Below are positions 17,768 through 26,540 of a stretch of DNA of 64,000 nucleotides, piece after piece (the first letter of the stretch is position 1; each line of letters opens with the position of its first letter). The notes beneath the pieces were generated by a model. It made no database searches, had not been told where the DNA came from, and saw nothing but the letters and a program-made list of their open reading frames with translations. Source of the stretch: Porphyromonas canoris (GTDB lineage Bacteria > Bacteroidota > Bacteroidia > Bacteroidales > Porphyromonadaceae); contig NZ_JQZV01000013.1 of assembly GCF_000769115.1 (NCBI RefSeq), forward strand, positions 622,832 to 686,831, written 5' to 3'. Both the position numbers and the translations under genes were made by a program.

Positions 17768-17902
17768 GTAATTAGGATATGCGTTTTTCCCCGATTATTT
17801 CTTACTTTTTGCACGGTAAGAAAAAAGGTTTTTTCTACTGCTTTTTCTCCTTCTCCGAATCATTTTTTTCTCCATCTCGGCGGAGGTGTCTTCCGAAAAG
17901 CA

Positions 17903-17943
17903 AAAAGATCCCGATGCGAAGAGTGCCTGCATCGGGATCTTTG
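17903..17943. terminator. Intrinsic terminator for the methyltransferase-like gene
   Basis: A 15-bp stem (AAAGATCCCGATGC 17904-17917 with its complement at 17929-17942) has an 11-nt loop. T-runs lie on the minus-strand side, so it suits the gene ending at 17982. Confidence 0.8.
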
Positions 17944-17981
17944 TTATACGGAAATGACCGGGGACGTGCCTGCGTCTGCTG

Positions 17982-18545
17982 TCAGAAGAATAGGAAGTAT
18001 CGCGGCGTATTTGCTTTGTATCGGAGGTATTCTTCGCCGTAAGTCTCTGCACAGTAACGCTCTTCTCCCAAGACGGTCAGGTGGGTTGAGATGGCAAACG
18101 GTACCATCACGAGCAGCATCCATAAAGATGCCGAGGCGATGCAGAGCCCGAACATCGAAAGAAAGAAGAAGAAGTACATCGGGTTGCGAGACCGGCGGTA
18201 GAGTCCGCCCCTGATGGTTTTTCCCGGTTCGCCTGCGGCGTAGCTGTGATAGGCGTATATCGAGGCGAGCAAGGAGACGGAGAAGACGATGATGCCGACC
18301 GTGAACCATGCCGTGCCCCACTTGAAGGGGACGAAGATCGAGAGCAGGATCAGGAGGATCTGCAATGAGGTGCTGACGGAGGCGTTGATTTTGTCTTTGG
18401 CTGTGTACCAGGAGGTGTCCACCGCCCGCCTGCCTCCTTCGCGGAAAAGTGCCATCCATACGAACTGTACGAGCAGCGCTCCCAGTGAGAGAATCCATGT
18501 GTTGAGCCAGCCGGGCTTTAGTGTTGTGAAGAAGGAGAGGTCCAT
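17982..18545 (-). CDS. Isoprenylcysteine methyltransferase-like membrane protein
   Basis: A 187-residue protein with about four membrane helices and the C-terminal signature of the ICMT/PEMT methyltransferase family: GGLYRRSRNPMY, a long hydrophobic stretch, then EERYCAETYGEEYLRYKANTPRYF. Family members use S-adenosylmethionine on lipid or prenyl substrates in the membrane; bacterial substrates are mostly unknown. ATG 18545 (MDLSFFTTLKPGW) was preferred to an upstream start at 18605 because the extra residues are polar and lie outside the family. It is monocistronic with a terminator after it. Confidence 0.85.
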   Translation of the reverse strand: MDLSFFTTLKPGWLNTWILSLGALLVQFVWMALFREGGRRAVDTSWYTAKDKINASVSTSLQILLILLSIFVPFKWGTAWFTVGIIVFSVSLLASIYAYHSYAAGEPGKTIRGGLYRRSRNPMYFFFFLSMFGLCIASASLWMLLVMVPFAISTHLTVLGEERYCAETYGEEYLRYKANTPRYFLFF

Positions 18546-18706
18546 GATTGTGAATGTCGGTTGTGTGAAATATCTGCAAATGTATCGAATCCGACGACGG
18601 CTCACAATCGCAAGAAATGGTGATTTTTATTGCTTTTCTCCCGATATTCGAGAAGATTTTTCTTCCCGCAACGGCAGGGAAGAGGCTCTTATTGAGTCTG
18701 TTTTGG

Positions 18707-18714
18707 TATCTTTG
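18707..18714 (+). promoter_or_regulatory. -7 promoter box (TATCTTTG) for cyclophilin gene
   Basis: TATCTTTG lies 76 bp before the ATG at 18790 and matches TAnnTTTG. Confidence 0.5.
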
Positions 18715-18789
18715 CGACGAAGTTTGGTTTTGGAGATAAAGCACCCCCACACGGAAGGTCGCGATGTCTCGATTAAAAAGATTAAGATT

Positions 18790-19479
18790 ATGTCTCGAAA
18801 AATACTTTGCGCCATTGTTGCGTTTTTATCGCTATCCGGTCTCGCTTTTGCCACTGATGCACCGCAAGATACAGCCACTTATGTGAAGATCGTAACCAAT
18901 AAGGGAAGTGTGGAGGTGCGTCTGTACGATGAGACGCCTTTGCATAGGGACAACTTCATCCGTCTCGTGCGGGAAAAGGCATACGATAAGGTCATTTTCC
19001 ATCGTGTGATCAAGCAGTTCATGGTGCAAGCCGGCGGCAATGTGCTCAAAGGAGACTCCCTCTCCGCCACACGATTGGAAGAGAAACACTCGGAGCTTCT
19101 CCCGGCTGAGATAGTGTATCCGAAGTATTTCCATAAATATGGAGCGTTGGCGGCGGCTCGCACCGGAGATGATGTCAATCCGGAGAAGAAGTCATCCTCC
19201 TTTCAGTTTTACATCGTGACGGGTAAGTGTTATCTGGATTCGGATCTCAAAAGGTACGAAGCAAGCAAAGGCCTAACCTTTACAGATGAGATCAAAGAAG
19301 CCTACAAAATGATGGGAGGCACTCCGCATCTGGATGGAAATTACACGGTCTTCGGAGAGGTGGTGAAGGGAATGAATACGGTAGAAAAGATACAGTCTGT
19401 CTCGACGGACGGAGCAGATCAGCCGGTGTCGCCCGTCTACATCAAGAAGGTGGTGATATTGAAGAAAAAGAAGAAGTAA
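18790..19479 (+). CDS. Secreted cyclophilin-type peptidyl-prolyl isomerase
   Basis: The 229-residue protein has a cleavable signal peptide (MSRKILCAIVAFLSLSGLAFA) and a cyclophilin domain (about 30-225): VEVRLYDETPLHRDNF, VIFHRVIKQFMVQAGG, SSFQFYIVTGK and FGEVVKGMNTVEKI. It is expected to catalyse proline cis-trans isomerisation in the periplasm. An Arg and Phe of the active site (FHRVI, QFYIV) are present. The insert after QAGG (about 60 residues) and the Lys-rich tail are typical of Bacteroidales secreted forms. The frame stays open far upstream, but the signal peptide identifies the start. Confidence 0.92.
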   Translation: MSRKILCAIVAFLSLSGLAFATDAPQDTATYVKIVTNKGSVEVRLYDETPLHRDNFIRLVREKAYDKVIFHRVIKQFMVQAGGNVLKGDSLSATRLEEKHSELLPAEIVYPKYFHKYGALAAARTGDDVNPEKKSSSFQFYIVTGKCYLDSDLKRYEASKGLTFTDEIKEAYKMMGGTPHLDGNYTVFGEVVKGMNTVEKIQSVSTDGADQPVSPVYIKKVVILKKKKK

Positions 19480-19533
19480 GAGATTACTTCTTTTTTGTTC
19501 TGTTGTCGTATCTGTTATTTGCAAGAGATTCAG

Positions 19534-20886
19534 ATGTCTTTTTCCCGTTGTCGGCTTCAAAATCCGTATTACAAACCACTCCTGAAGCTCGGCCTTCCTA
19601 TCATTTTGGGTCAGGTCGGTCTTATTCTTGTCGGCTTCATAGATAATATGATGGTCGGGCATTATGGTACTCCGGAGCTTGCTTCTGCCTCTTTCGTAAA
19701 CAACTTCATGAACCTTGCCTTTATCTTCGGGCTGGGTTTCTCTTACGGGCTTTCTCCTCTGATCGCCACCTCCGTAACCGGAAAAGACGGCGAGCATCTC
19801 TCTCTGTTGAAGAGCTCACTGCTTGCCAACCTTATCATTGCCCTCTTTCTGGTTTTGGTTATGGGCTTTCTGCTGCTGAGGATAGATCTTCTCAACCAAC
19901 CGGAGGAGCTTATTCCGCTTATTGTACCATACTATATTATACAGCTGGCATCCATTCCGGTGCTGATGCTGTTCAATGGTTACAAGCAGTATGCGGAGGG
20001 CGCGGGCAATCCGTCTGCTCCTATGATCATAATGCTTTTGTCCAACGGACTGAATATTGTACTGAACTATCTGCTGATATACGGTAAGCTGGGCTTTCCG
20101 GAGCTTGGGCTTACAGGTGCAGGTCTGGCGACATTTATTGCGAGGTTGTTTTGTCTTGTCGCTCTCGGAGTAGTCTGTTACAAGGGGCGTTCATTCGTGA
20201 AGCTCTATGAATCATTACCTAAGGAGAGAGGACAGGTGAAGCGCGTGCATGTAAAATCTCTATTCGGATTAGGGCTCTCCACAGCAGCTCAGATGGGAAT
20301 GGAGACAGCTTCTTTCTCTCTTGCCGTAGTGATGGTGGGATGGATGGGGGCTAATGCTTTGGCGGCACATCAGATCATGAGTGTGATCTCTACGCTCGGA
20401 TTTATGATCTTTTACGGACTTTCGGCTGCCGTAACCATACTGATGAGTAAATACTATGGCGAAGGACTTGTCTCGGAGATGAGGCGAGTGGTTCAAGGCG
20501 GACGCAATATGCTCATCTTTCTTGCTCTTGTTACGGTAGTCGTCCTACTCCTGACAAGGAACTATATCGGCTATCTCTTTACAGACAGTATAGATATTGT
20601 CTCTACGGTTTCACTGCTCATCTTTCCCGTTATTGTCTATCAGTTTGGCGACCTCACGCAGATCCTCTATGCCAATGCTCTCAGAGGGATAAGAGACGTT
20701 AAGTATATGGCTGTCTGCGCTCTCTTTTGTCATATTTTTCTTGCCCTCTCTTTAGTGTACGTTTTGGGCATAAAGTTGGAACTGGGAGTCTTGGGTGTTT
20801 GGATGGCTTTCCCTGTCAGTCTCTCGGCTTTGGGATTGTTGCTGCATCGTCGTTTCAGGAAGCTGACACAAGATGTATATTCTTAA
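19534..20886 (+). CDS. MATE family multidrug efflux transporter
   Basis: A 450-residue, 12-helix protein with the NorM/MATE pattern: LKLGLPIILGQVGLILVGFID at the start, GAGLATFIARL mid-protein and AAHQIMSVISTLGFMIFYGLS in the second half. It exports cationic compounds in exchange for sodium ions or protons across the inner membrane. ATG 19534 (MSFSRCRLQ) is preferred over a TTG at 19495 because family members start there. It lies 54 bp after the cyclophilin gene; no perfect promoter box was seen. Confidence 0.93.
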   Translation: MSFSRCRLQNPYYKPLLKLGLPIILGQVGLILVGFIDNMMVGHYGTPELASASFVNNFMNLAFIFGLGFSYGLSPLIATSVTGKDGEHLSLLKSSLLANLIIALFLVLVMGFLLLRIDLLNQPEELIPLIVPYYIIQLASIPVLMLFNGYKQYAEGAGNPSAPMIIMLLSNGLNIVLNYLLIYGKLGFPELGLTGAGLATFIARLFCLVALGVVCYKGRSFVKLYESLPKERGQVKRVHVKSLFGLGLSTAAQMGMETASFSLAVVMVGWMGANALAAHQIMSVISTLGFMIFYGLSAAVTILMSKYYGEGLVSEMRRVVQGGRNMLIFLALVTVVVLLLTRNYIGYLFTDSIDIVSTVSLLIFPVIVYQFGDLTQILYANALRGIRDVKYMAVCALFCHIFLALSLVYVLGIKLELGVLGVWMAFPVSLSALGLLLHRRFRKLTQDVYS

Positions 20887-20894
20887 AGAATTGC

Positions 20895-20902
20895 TATATT
20901 TG
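20895..20902 (+). promoter_or_regulatory. -7 promoter box (TATATTTG) for rel
   Basis: TATATTTG is a TAnnTTTG match, 35 bp before the rel ATG at 20938. Confidence 0.6.
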
Positions 20903-20937
20903 TTATTGTTCTATTAACAACTATAGAGTACAGAGCC

Positions 20938-23190
20938 ATGACCAAAAAGGATACAAAAATCATAAGTGAAGAAGAAGGTCAGATTCTTATCCAGAAAGCA
21001 TTCGATAAGCTGATACAAGATTACCGGAATAGCAATCACCGTAAACGTACAGATGTTATCGTCAAGGCATTCCAGCTGGCTAAGGATGCACACGCCGGGG
21101 CTAAACGAAAAAGCGGAGAGCCTTATATCTTGCATCCTATTGCCGTTGCAGATATCTGTTGCAATGAAATAGGTCTCGGTTCTACCAGTATCTCTGCTGC
21201 TCTCTTGCATGATGTGGTGGAAGATACAGAGTACACTATCAAAGATATTGAAGATATGTTTGGTCCTACCATTGCGGTAATCGTGGATGGTCTTACCAAA
21301 CTTTCCGGTGAGATATTGGCAAAATCCGTCGATGTGGTTACGCAGGATACTTCGGCACAGCTTGAGAACATACGAAGATTGTTGCTTACAGCCAATAAAG
21401 ATATTCGTGTGATTTTGGTCAAGATAGCTGACCGTCTTCACAATATGCGTACGCTCAGCAGTATGCCGGCAGTGAAGCAGGCGAAAATTGCAGCAGAGAC
21501 ACGGCTGTTTTACTCTCCTTTGGCAGAACGTCTGGGAATGTACGACATCAAAACCGAGTTTGAAGATCTCTCCCTGAAATACGATCACCCGGAAGAGTAT
21601 GCAGAAATAAAGCGAAATATCGAAAATACCAAGCAGAGCAGGGAAGACCTCTTCTTACTTTGTGAGAACATTCTCAAGAAAGATCTTAATAATATAGGTC
21701 TAAACTATGAGATGCACTATCGCATCAAGTCTGTTTACTCTATTTGGAGAAAGATGAAGAGCAAGCAGGTTCCTTTCTCCGAGATCTACGATATTTTTGC
21801 CATACGTATCATTTTTACCCCTACCTCTCCGGAGACGGAGTATACCGATATATTCAGAATATATCAGGTGTTAGCTTCTCATTTCAGACTCAAAGATGAT
21901 CGTATCCGAGACTGGGTAACACGTCCTAAAGAGAATGGTTACAGAGCACTTCATATCACCATAATGGGACCTTCGGGCGAGTGGATAGAAGTACAGATCC
22001 GCTCCAGACAGATGCACCAGATGGCTGAGAAAGGACTCGCAGCCCATTGGCGTTATAAGGCAGAAGCTTTCAAGGTGGACGAAGTAGAAGAACGAATACT
22101 GAATAACGTCAAAGAACTTCTCAGCAATCCCGGTCCGAGTGCATCTGACGACTATGAGAACATGATGTTTCATATGTCAAACGAAAAGATGTTGGTCTTT
22201 ACTCCCAAAGGAGATCAGATAGGTATCGCACGTGGTTCTACCGTACTCGACTTTGCATACCTTATACATACGGAGCTTGGTGATCATTGTATAGGTGCAA
22301 AAGTGAATCATGAAATGGTGGGATTGGACTATCGTCTCTCCAATGGAGATCAGGTTGAAGTAATAACCACATCCAAGACACGTCCCAAGGAGACTTGGTT
22401 GAAGTTTGTAACCAATCCCTCCGTGAAGCGTCATATTATCCGATACTTGAATAAGCAGAGAGAGAACGACATTAAGAAAGGACGGGAAATTCTGCAAGAG
22501 TTTTGTGAGAAGAACAATCAGGATAAAGCTCTTGTGGAGAAGTGCAAGGCATCTCCTCTTCCCGGTTATCTCTCTTTTGAAGATATGCTTATAGATATAG
22601 CGCATGGAGTGGTAAAGCTTACAACCGAACTATTGGATGGCATTGTTGCACATCAGAATGATGAAGTTGTGGATCCGCACGACCCATTGGTGGTTCTTCG
22701 TACTACTCCGGCGATGGATCTTGGCAAAATTAAAGAGACCTATACCCTTACTTCTCAGGAAGGGTACAGAAATTATATCCGCCCTTCATGTTGCAGACCC
22801 ATAATGGGAGAAGAGGTACATGGTATCCTGAATGAACACAATCAGGTGGTGATACACAAGAGATATTGTCAGGTGGCAATAAATCAAAAAGCTTCTCACG
22901 GCAATCGTATTGTCAATGTAGAGTGGGGAGCGCATGTGCATTCGCCTTTCAGAGTAACTTTGGGTATATATGGCGTCAATATAGATTTCTTTGTGCTCAA
23001 CATCCTTACAACCCTCAAGGATAAAGGTATCGAACTTTGGGATATTAACTTCCGTGCCAATAGAGAAATGGCAGAAGGGCAGATGACCATCCGTGTTTCG
23101 GATGTGGCGCAATTGGAAGACCTTATGGTTACACTCAAAGAACATAATGATGTGATCCGTGTGATCCGAATAGATGGAGATAAGCATTAG
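20938..23190 (+). CDS. rel: Bifunctional (p)ppGpp synthetase/hydrolase (Rel/SpoT)
   Basis: This 750-residue enzyme has an HD hydrolase domain with the conserved HD dyad (AALLHDVVEDTEY) and IADRLHNMRTL. A synthetase domain follows (RIKSVYSIWRKM, YDIFAIRIIF, RPKENGYRALHITI), then a TGS domain (FTPKGDQIGIARGSTVLDFAY) and a C-terminal ACT domain. Both active sites look intact, so it should make and degrade the stringent-response alarmone. It starts a run with rpe (51 bp on) and comEC. Confidence 0.96.
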   Translation: MTKKDTKIISEEEGQILIQKAFDKLIQDYRNSNHRKRTDVIVKAFQLAKDAHAGAKRKSGEPYILHPIAVADICCNEIGLGSTSISAALLHDVVEDTEYTIKDIEDMFGPTIAVIVDGLTKLSGEILAKSVDVVTQDTSAQLENIRRLLLTANKDIRVILVKIADRLHNMRTLSSMPAVKQAKIAAETRLFYSPLAERLGMYDIKTEFEDLSLKYDHPEEYAEIKRNIENTKQSREDLFLLCENILKKDLNNIGLNYEMHYRIKSVYSIWRKMKSKQVPFSEIYDIFAIRIIFTPTSPETEYTDIFRIYQVLASHFRLKDDRIRDWVTRPKENGYRALHITIMGPSGEWIEVQIRSRQMHQMAEKGLAAHWRYKAEAFKVDEVEERILNNVKELLSNPGPSASDDYENMMFHMSNEKMLVFTPKGDQIGIARGSTVLDFAYLIHTELGDHCIGAKVNHEMVGLDYRLSNGDQVEVITTSKTRPKETWLKFVTNPSVKRHIIRYLNKQRENDIKKGREILQEFCEKNNQDKALVEKCKASPLPGYLSFEDMLIDIAHGVVKLTTELLDGIVAHQNDEVVDPHDPLVVLRTTPAMDLGKIKETYTLTSQEGYRNYIRPSCCRPIMGEEVHGILNEHNQVVIHKRYCQVAINQKASHGNRIVNVEWGAHVHSPFRVTLGIYGVNIDFFVLNILTTLKDKGIELWDINFRANREMAEGQMTIRVSDVAQLEDLMVTLKEHNDVIRVIRIDGDKH

Positions 23191-23241
23191 ATCTCCCATC
23201 TGTTTATAATTGATGATAAAAACCTAAATGCTAAACATATT

Positions 23242-23898
23242 ATGAATCGCAAACGTATAATATCTCCTTCTTTGCTTTCTGCGGACTTTCTTCATCTGGC
23301 AGATGATGTTGCCATGCTTAATAGAAGCAAAGCGGAATGGTTGCACTTGGACATTATGGATGGTGTCTTTGTTCCTAATATTTCCTTTGGAGTCCCGGTG
23401 GTAAAAGCCGTAAGGAGTATGACATCAAAGTTTCTCGATGTACACTTAATGATAGTAGATCCCACTCCATACATCTCGGTGTTTAAGAGTGCCGGTGCAG
23501 ATATGCTCACCGTGCATTATGAGACTTGTTCGCATCTGCATCGAACCCTTACTGCAATCAAAGAACAGGGGATGAAAGCGGGTATTGCTCTGAATCCGCA
23601 TACACCTGTGGCTTTGCTGAAAGATATTCTCCGAGAAGCGGATATGGTACTTTTGATGTCCGTAAATCCGGGATTTGGAGGACAGAAATTTATAGAAAGG
23701 ACTTACGATAAGGTCAAAGAGCTTCGTGAGATGATAGATGCGCAAGAACTGAATACTCTTATCCAAGTGGATGGTGGAGTCAATGAAAAGACCGGAGCAC
23801 AACTCATCTCTTGTGGAGTGGATGTTTTAGTTGCCGGGAATTATGTCTTTGCGGCAGAGAATCCTGAGGAGAGAATAGAGACACTGCTCTCTTGCTAA
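23242..23898 (+). CDS. rpe: Ribulose-phosphate 3-epimerase
   Basis: A 218-residue TIM-barrel enzyme with SPSLLSADFLHLADD, the metal-binding HLDIMDGVFVPNISFG, VHYE, VNPGFGGQKFI and VDGGVNEKTG. It interconverts ribulose-5-phosphate and xylulose-5-phosphate in the pentose phosphate pathway. Length and catalytic Asp residues are normal. It sits between rel and comEC, probably co-transcribed. Confidence 0.96.
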   Translation: MNRKRIISPSLLSADFLHLADDVAMLNRSKAEWLHLDIMDGVFVPNISFGVPVVKAVRSMTSKFLDVHLMIVDPTPYISVFKSAGADMLTVHYETCSHLHRTLTAIKEQGMKAGIALNPHTPVALLKDILREADMVLLMSVNPGFGGQKFIERTYDKVKELREMIDAQELNTLIQVDGGVNEKTGAQLISCGVDVLVAGNYVFAAENPEERIETLLSC

Positions 23899-23913
23899 GT
23901 ATCGGAACAGCAG

Positions 23914-25512
23914 ATGACTCCGACAAGATATGCTTCCAGACCGGCGTATTTCCTGCTATCGGCTCTGGTTGTTGCGCTCGTTTGGGTCTACTTTTACGCT
24001 TCAAGAGTCTCTTTGCCGGTTGTAGCCGCCATTGCATTTGTGGCACTGACGGCAGGGATTTATATTAGCTCAATATCAGGTAGAAGAGAAAAAGATCCGG
24101 AGAGTACTTTTCCTTGGGATAGGGAAGAACGCTCTCCGGATCTTCTTTTTGCTTTCAAGTATGCTTCCCCTTGGATTGTTGCACTGCTGTGGACAGTGCT
24201 TATGATGGCATTTGGCATACTCTATGGTTATCGTATCAATAGTCCGTCGGGATGGGATCAGAGTCGTAAGTATATCATCACAGAAAGAACGCTGAACCGG
24301 AAAGGGGCAATCACTCTCTCCTTGATGCCATTTTCGGAAAATATTTTTCTTCCTCGAAAAGTCTACGCAACGGTTAGAGGCAGCTCTTCGGCAGATTTAC
24401 CTCTATATACCAAAGGGGATGCCGTAACCCTTTTATCTTCTCCTCACGATCTTTTTGGCAAGAATGCACCGGAGAATAACTCTTTCTACACCTACCTCAA
24501 AGGGGAAGGCTATTTCCGGTACGCATGGTTAGATAAGTCTGAAATCGTTGCTGCCGGAAAAGAAAAAGCCGGAGAGAGCATCAGAGATAAGTTCGAAAAC
24601 TACAGAGAGAAAATCATCTCCCGAACGGAAAAGGCTCTTGGCGAGATACTATCTCCATCGTCACGCTCTCTCTTCTACGCATTATGCTTAGGGTATAAAA
24701 ATCAAGACTATGACGATGTACGCCATTCATTTGAAGCATCGGGAGTGGCACACGTCTTGGCTATAAGCGGATTTCATCTTGGCGTTATTGCCTCTTGTCT
24801 GCTCTGGTTGCTCAAACATTTATTGCCCCAATACCGTCATCGGTCATACCGTTATCTTATAGCTTTACCGCTTCTGCTCTCCTACACGCTTCTCACGGGA
24901 GCTTCTCCATCCACTGTGAGGGCTTTCGTGATGATTGCTTTTCTGCTTCTTTATAAGAGTTTGAACAGGAGAGCCGATGCCGTACAAATATGGACGGGAA
25001 CTGTTGTTGCGATTCTCATGGTAGCCCCTTACTATATTTTCAATATGGGATTCCTTCTCAGTGTCTTTGCTGTCTGGGGCATACTTCACTTTTATCCTTT
25101 TTGCAAAAAGATTTTGAAGCCCGAACATCCCATATTGGTCTATTTGTTCAATATTCTGTGGATTTCTATCACAGCTCATTTGGGTATTTGGGCATGGCTC
25201 GCATACTTTACCAATCGTTGGAGCCTGGTCTTTCTCTGGAGCAATATTCCGGTAACGCTACTCGCTACCATCGCTATCGTATTGGGCTTGTTCCTCGTGC
25301 TTTCTTTGCTCTTTCTTCCTATTCTATCTCCCATTATAGGATTGGGAGTGAATCGGGTACTGGAAACCCTAACGGCTGTAACTTCTTACTTTGCTTCTAT
25401 TCCCGGACTTGATGGAGAGCTCATGATTGGAATACCTGCCCTTTTACTCTATTACTCGACACTCTTTATCCTTTTCAGCCTGTTGCAAAAGCGGTTCAGA
25501 TACGCGAAGTGA
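23914..25512 (+). CDS. comEC: ComEC/Rec2 DNA-uptake channel protein, short form
   Basis: The 532-residue membrane protein has an N-terminal DUF4131-like OB region (about 110-190) and the Competence domain (about 250-520; SGVAHVLAISGFHLGVIA, TGASPSTVRAFVMIAFLLLYK). The family forms the inner-membrane channel for transforming DNA. It ends right after the helices, so the C-terminal metallo-beta-lactamase nuclease domain of longer ComEC proteins is absent. No frameshifted remnant follows; the next 370 bp are empty. It lies 15 bp after rpe. Confidence 0.9.
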   Translation: MTPTRYASRPAYFLLSALVVALVWVYFYASRVSLPVVAAIAFVALTAGIYISSISGRREKDPESTFPWDREERSPDLLFAFKYASPWIVALLWTVLMMAFGILYGYRINSPSGWDQSRKYIITERTLNRKGAITLSLMPFSENIFLPRKVYATVRGSSSADLPLYTKGDAVTLLSSPHDLFGKNAPENNSFYTYLKGEGYFRYAWLDKSEIVAAGKEKAGESIRDKFENYREKIISRTEKALGEILSPSSRSLFYALCLGYKNQDYDDVRHSFEASGVAHVLAISGFHLGVIASCLLWLLKHLLPQYRHRSYRYLIALPLLLSYTLLTGASPSTVRAFVMIAFLLLYKSLNRRADAVQIWTGTVVAILMVAPYYIFNMGFLLSVFAVWGILHFYPFCKKILKPEHPILVYLFNILWISITAHLGIWAWLAYFTNRWSLVFLWSNIPVTLLATIAIVLGLFLVLSLLFLPILSPIIGLGVNRVLETLTAVTSYFASIPGLDGELMIGIPALLLYYSTLFILFSLLQKRFRYAK

Positions 25513-25883
25513 ACGATGCCGTTACAAAGGTTTTCCCAAAAGGAACAAGCGATAACTCGATAAGAGCAAAATGTTTTTTGCTAAGCGGTATGCCTATGAT
25601 TGTACAAAAGAGAAAAATACCAAATGTAATGTGAATTGCCTATATGATCCGACCCACGCTAAGCAACTCCAAAAACATTGCCTAGACGGCTAAAAAAAGA
25701 GAAGTTGTCCTTTGAAACTACCTTGTAAGAGTACGGAAACAAGATATGAGAGACTATTCTCAAGCACTGCGATCCCAAGCAATACCGATTCATGGATACG
25801 CAAGCCAATATTCCTGTAAACAGATATTCCAGAACCATAATCCACCCTCCGAAGATCAAAAAATACATTCCGGAGAGAGGATA
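25513..25883. other. Gene-free convergent region after comEC
   Basis: No convincing gene, promoter or repeat was seen in these 371 bp. A 69-codon minus-strand frame (25659-25868) is hydrophobic but has no recognised family, start signal or neighbour, and is not called. Confidence 0.5.
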
Positions 25884-26504
25884 TTATGAGTTCGGGTCGA
25901 TGTTTTGCTTGATATCTTTAAGCTCCACAAGCTTGTTCACTATCGCATAGATTGTGAGACCGGCAGGGGAGTGTATCTGTAGTTTTTTCGCAATGTTACG
26001 CCTGTGAGTGATGACCGTATGGGTTGAAAGGAAAAGCTCATCGGCTATCTCCTTATTGGTAAGTCCTTTCACGACGCATATCACAATATCTTTCTCTCTT
26101 GGGGTGAGTACTTGTTGCTCTTCATTGCTCTTCTTCTCCTTTTCTTCCTGTTCAAACAGGCGAGAGATCTTCTTCTCTATCTCCTCTTCCGTGTCGGTGA
26201 AAAGGATGGATGCATCATAATATTTGGCTTCAATAGATTCTCCCGGAAGCCCTCCTACCACTACGAAATGAGTGTGGGGGCAAGAGGTTTGCTCTTTAAG
26301 GGTTTGTACCATAATCCCTCCGATGATAGAGGAAGAGACCAAAACCAAATCGGGCTTTTCTGCCAAAAGGACTTCCCCCAAAGTTTCGGGGCTGTGAAGA
26401 ACGAAGTAGTGCGATTTGGCTAGTATCTCTACTCGTTTTATAGTATTCTCCAAGCCTATGCGAAGAAGAGGATATGGGATGGCTATGACTATTTTCTTTT
26501 GCAT
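25884..26504 (-). CDS. LuxR/NarL-type regulator with degenerate receiver
   Basis: A 206-residue protein built like a NarL response regulator: an N-terminal receiver-like domain (1-120) and a C-terminal HTH (LTPREKDIVICVVKGLTNKEIADELFLSTHTVITHRRNI). The receiver lacks the key acidic residues. The N-terminal pocket reads IAIPYPLL instead of a DD pair, and the acceptor region is LVLVSSSIIGG, with Ser where Asp is normal. It is therefore likely a pseudo-receiver not controlled by phosphorylation. It lies 36 bp downstream of the hemerythrin gene in the same direction, with its own TATTTTTG box between them. Confidence 0.9.
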   Translation of the reverse strand: MQKKIVIAIPYPLLRIGLENTIKRVEILAKSHYFVLHSPETLGEVLLAEKPDLVLVSSSIIGGIMVQTLKEQTSCPHTHFVVVGGLPGESIEAKYYDASILFTDTEEEIEKKISRLFEQEEKEKKSNEEQQVLTPREKDIVICVVKGLTNKEIADELFLSTHTVITHRRNIAKKLQIHSPAGLTIYAIVNKLVELKDIKQNIDPNS

Positions 26505-26527
26505 GTCAGGAGTTTCGATTTTATGTT

Positions 26528-26535
26528 CAAAAATA
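26528..26535 (-). promoter_or_regulatory. -7 promoter box (TATTTTTG) for the LuxR regulator
   Basis: On the minus strand TATTTTTG fits TAnnTTTG, 23 bp before the ATG at 26504 and just beyond the hemerythrin stop codon. Confidence 0.45.
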
Positions 26536-26540
26536 TAGAT

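Larger units (their letters stand above)
17147..17981. other. Intergenic region packed with tandem repeats and terminators
   Basis: The 835-bp gap separates the convergent lldP and methyltransferase-like genes. It contains two terminators (17176-17220 and 17903-17943), a 44-bp array and a 21-bp array. Open frames through the 44-bp array are products of the repeat period, not genes. Confidence 0.8.

Noticed and set aside
17765-18214. 149-codon plus frame opposite the methyltransferase-like gene
   Set aside because: Antisense shadow, Arg and Ser-rich, with no family features.
25659-25868. 69-codon minus frame between comEC and the LuxR gene
   Set aside because: Hydrophobic, but no family, start signal or operon partner supports it.
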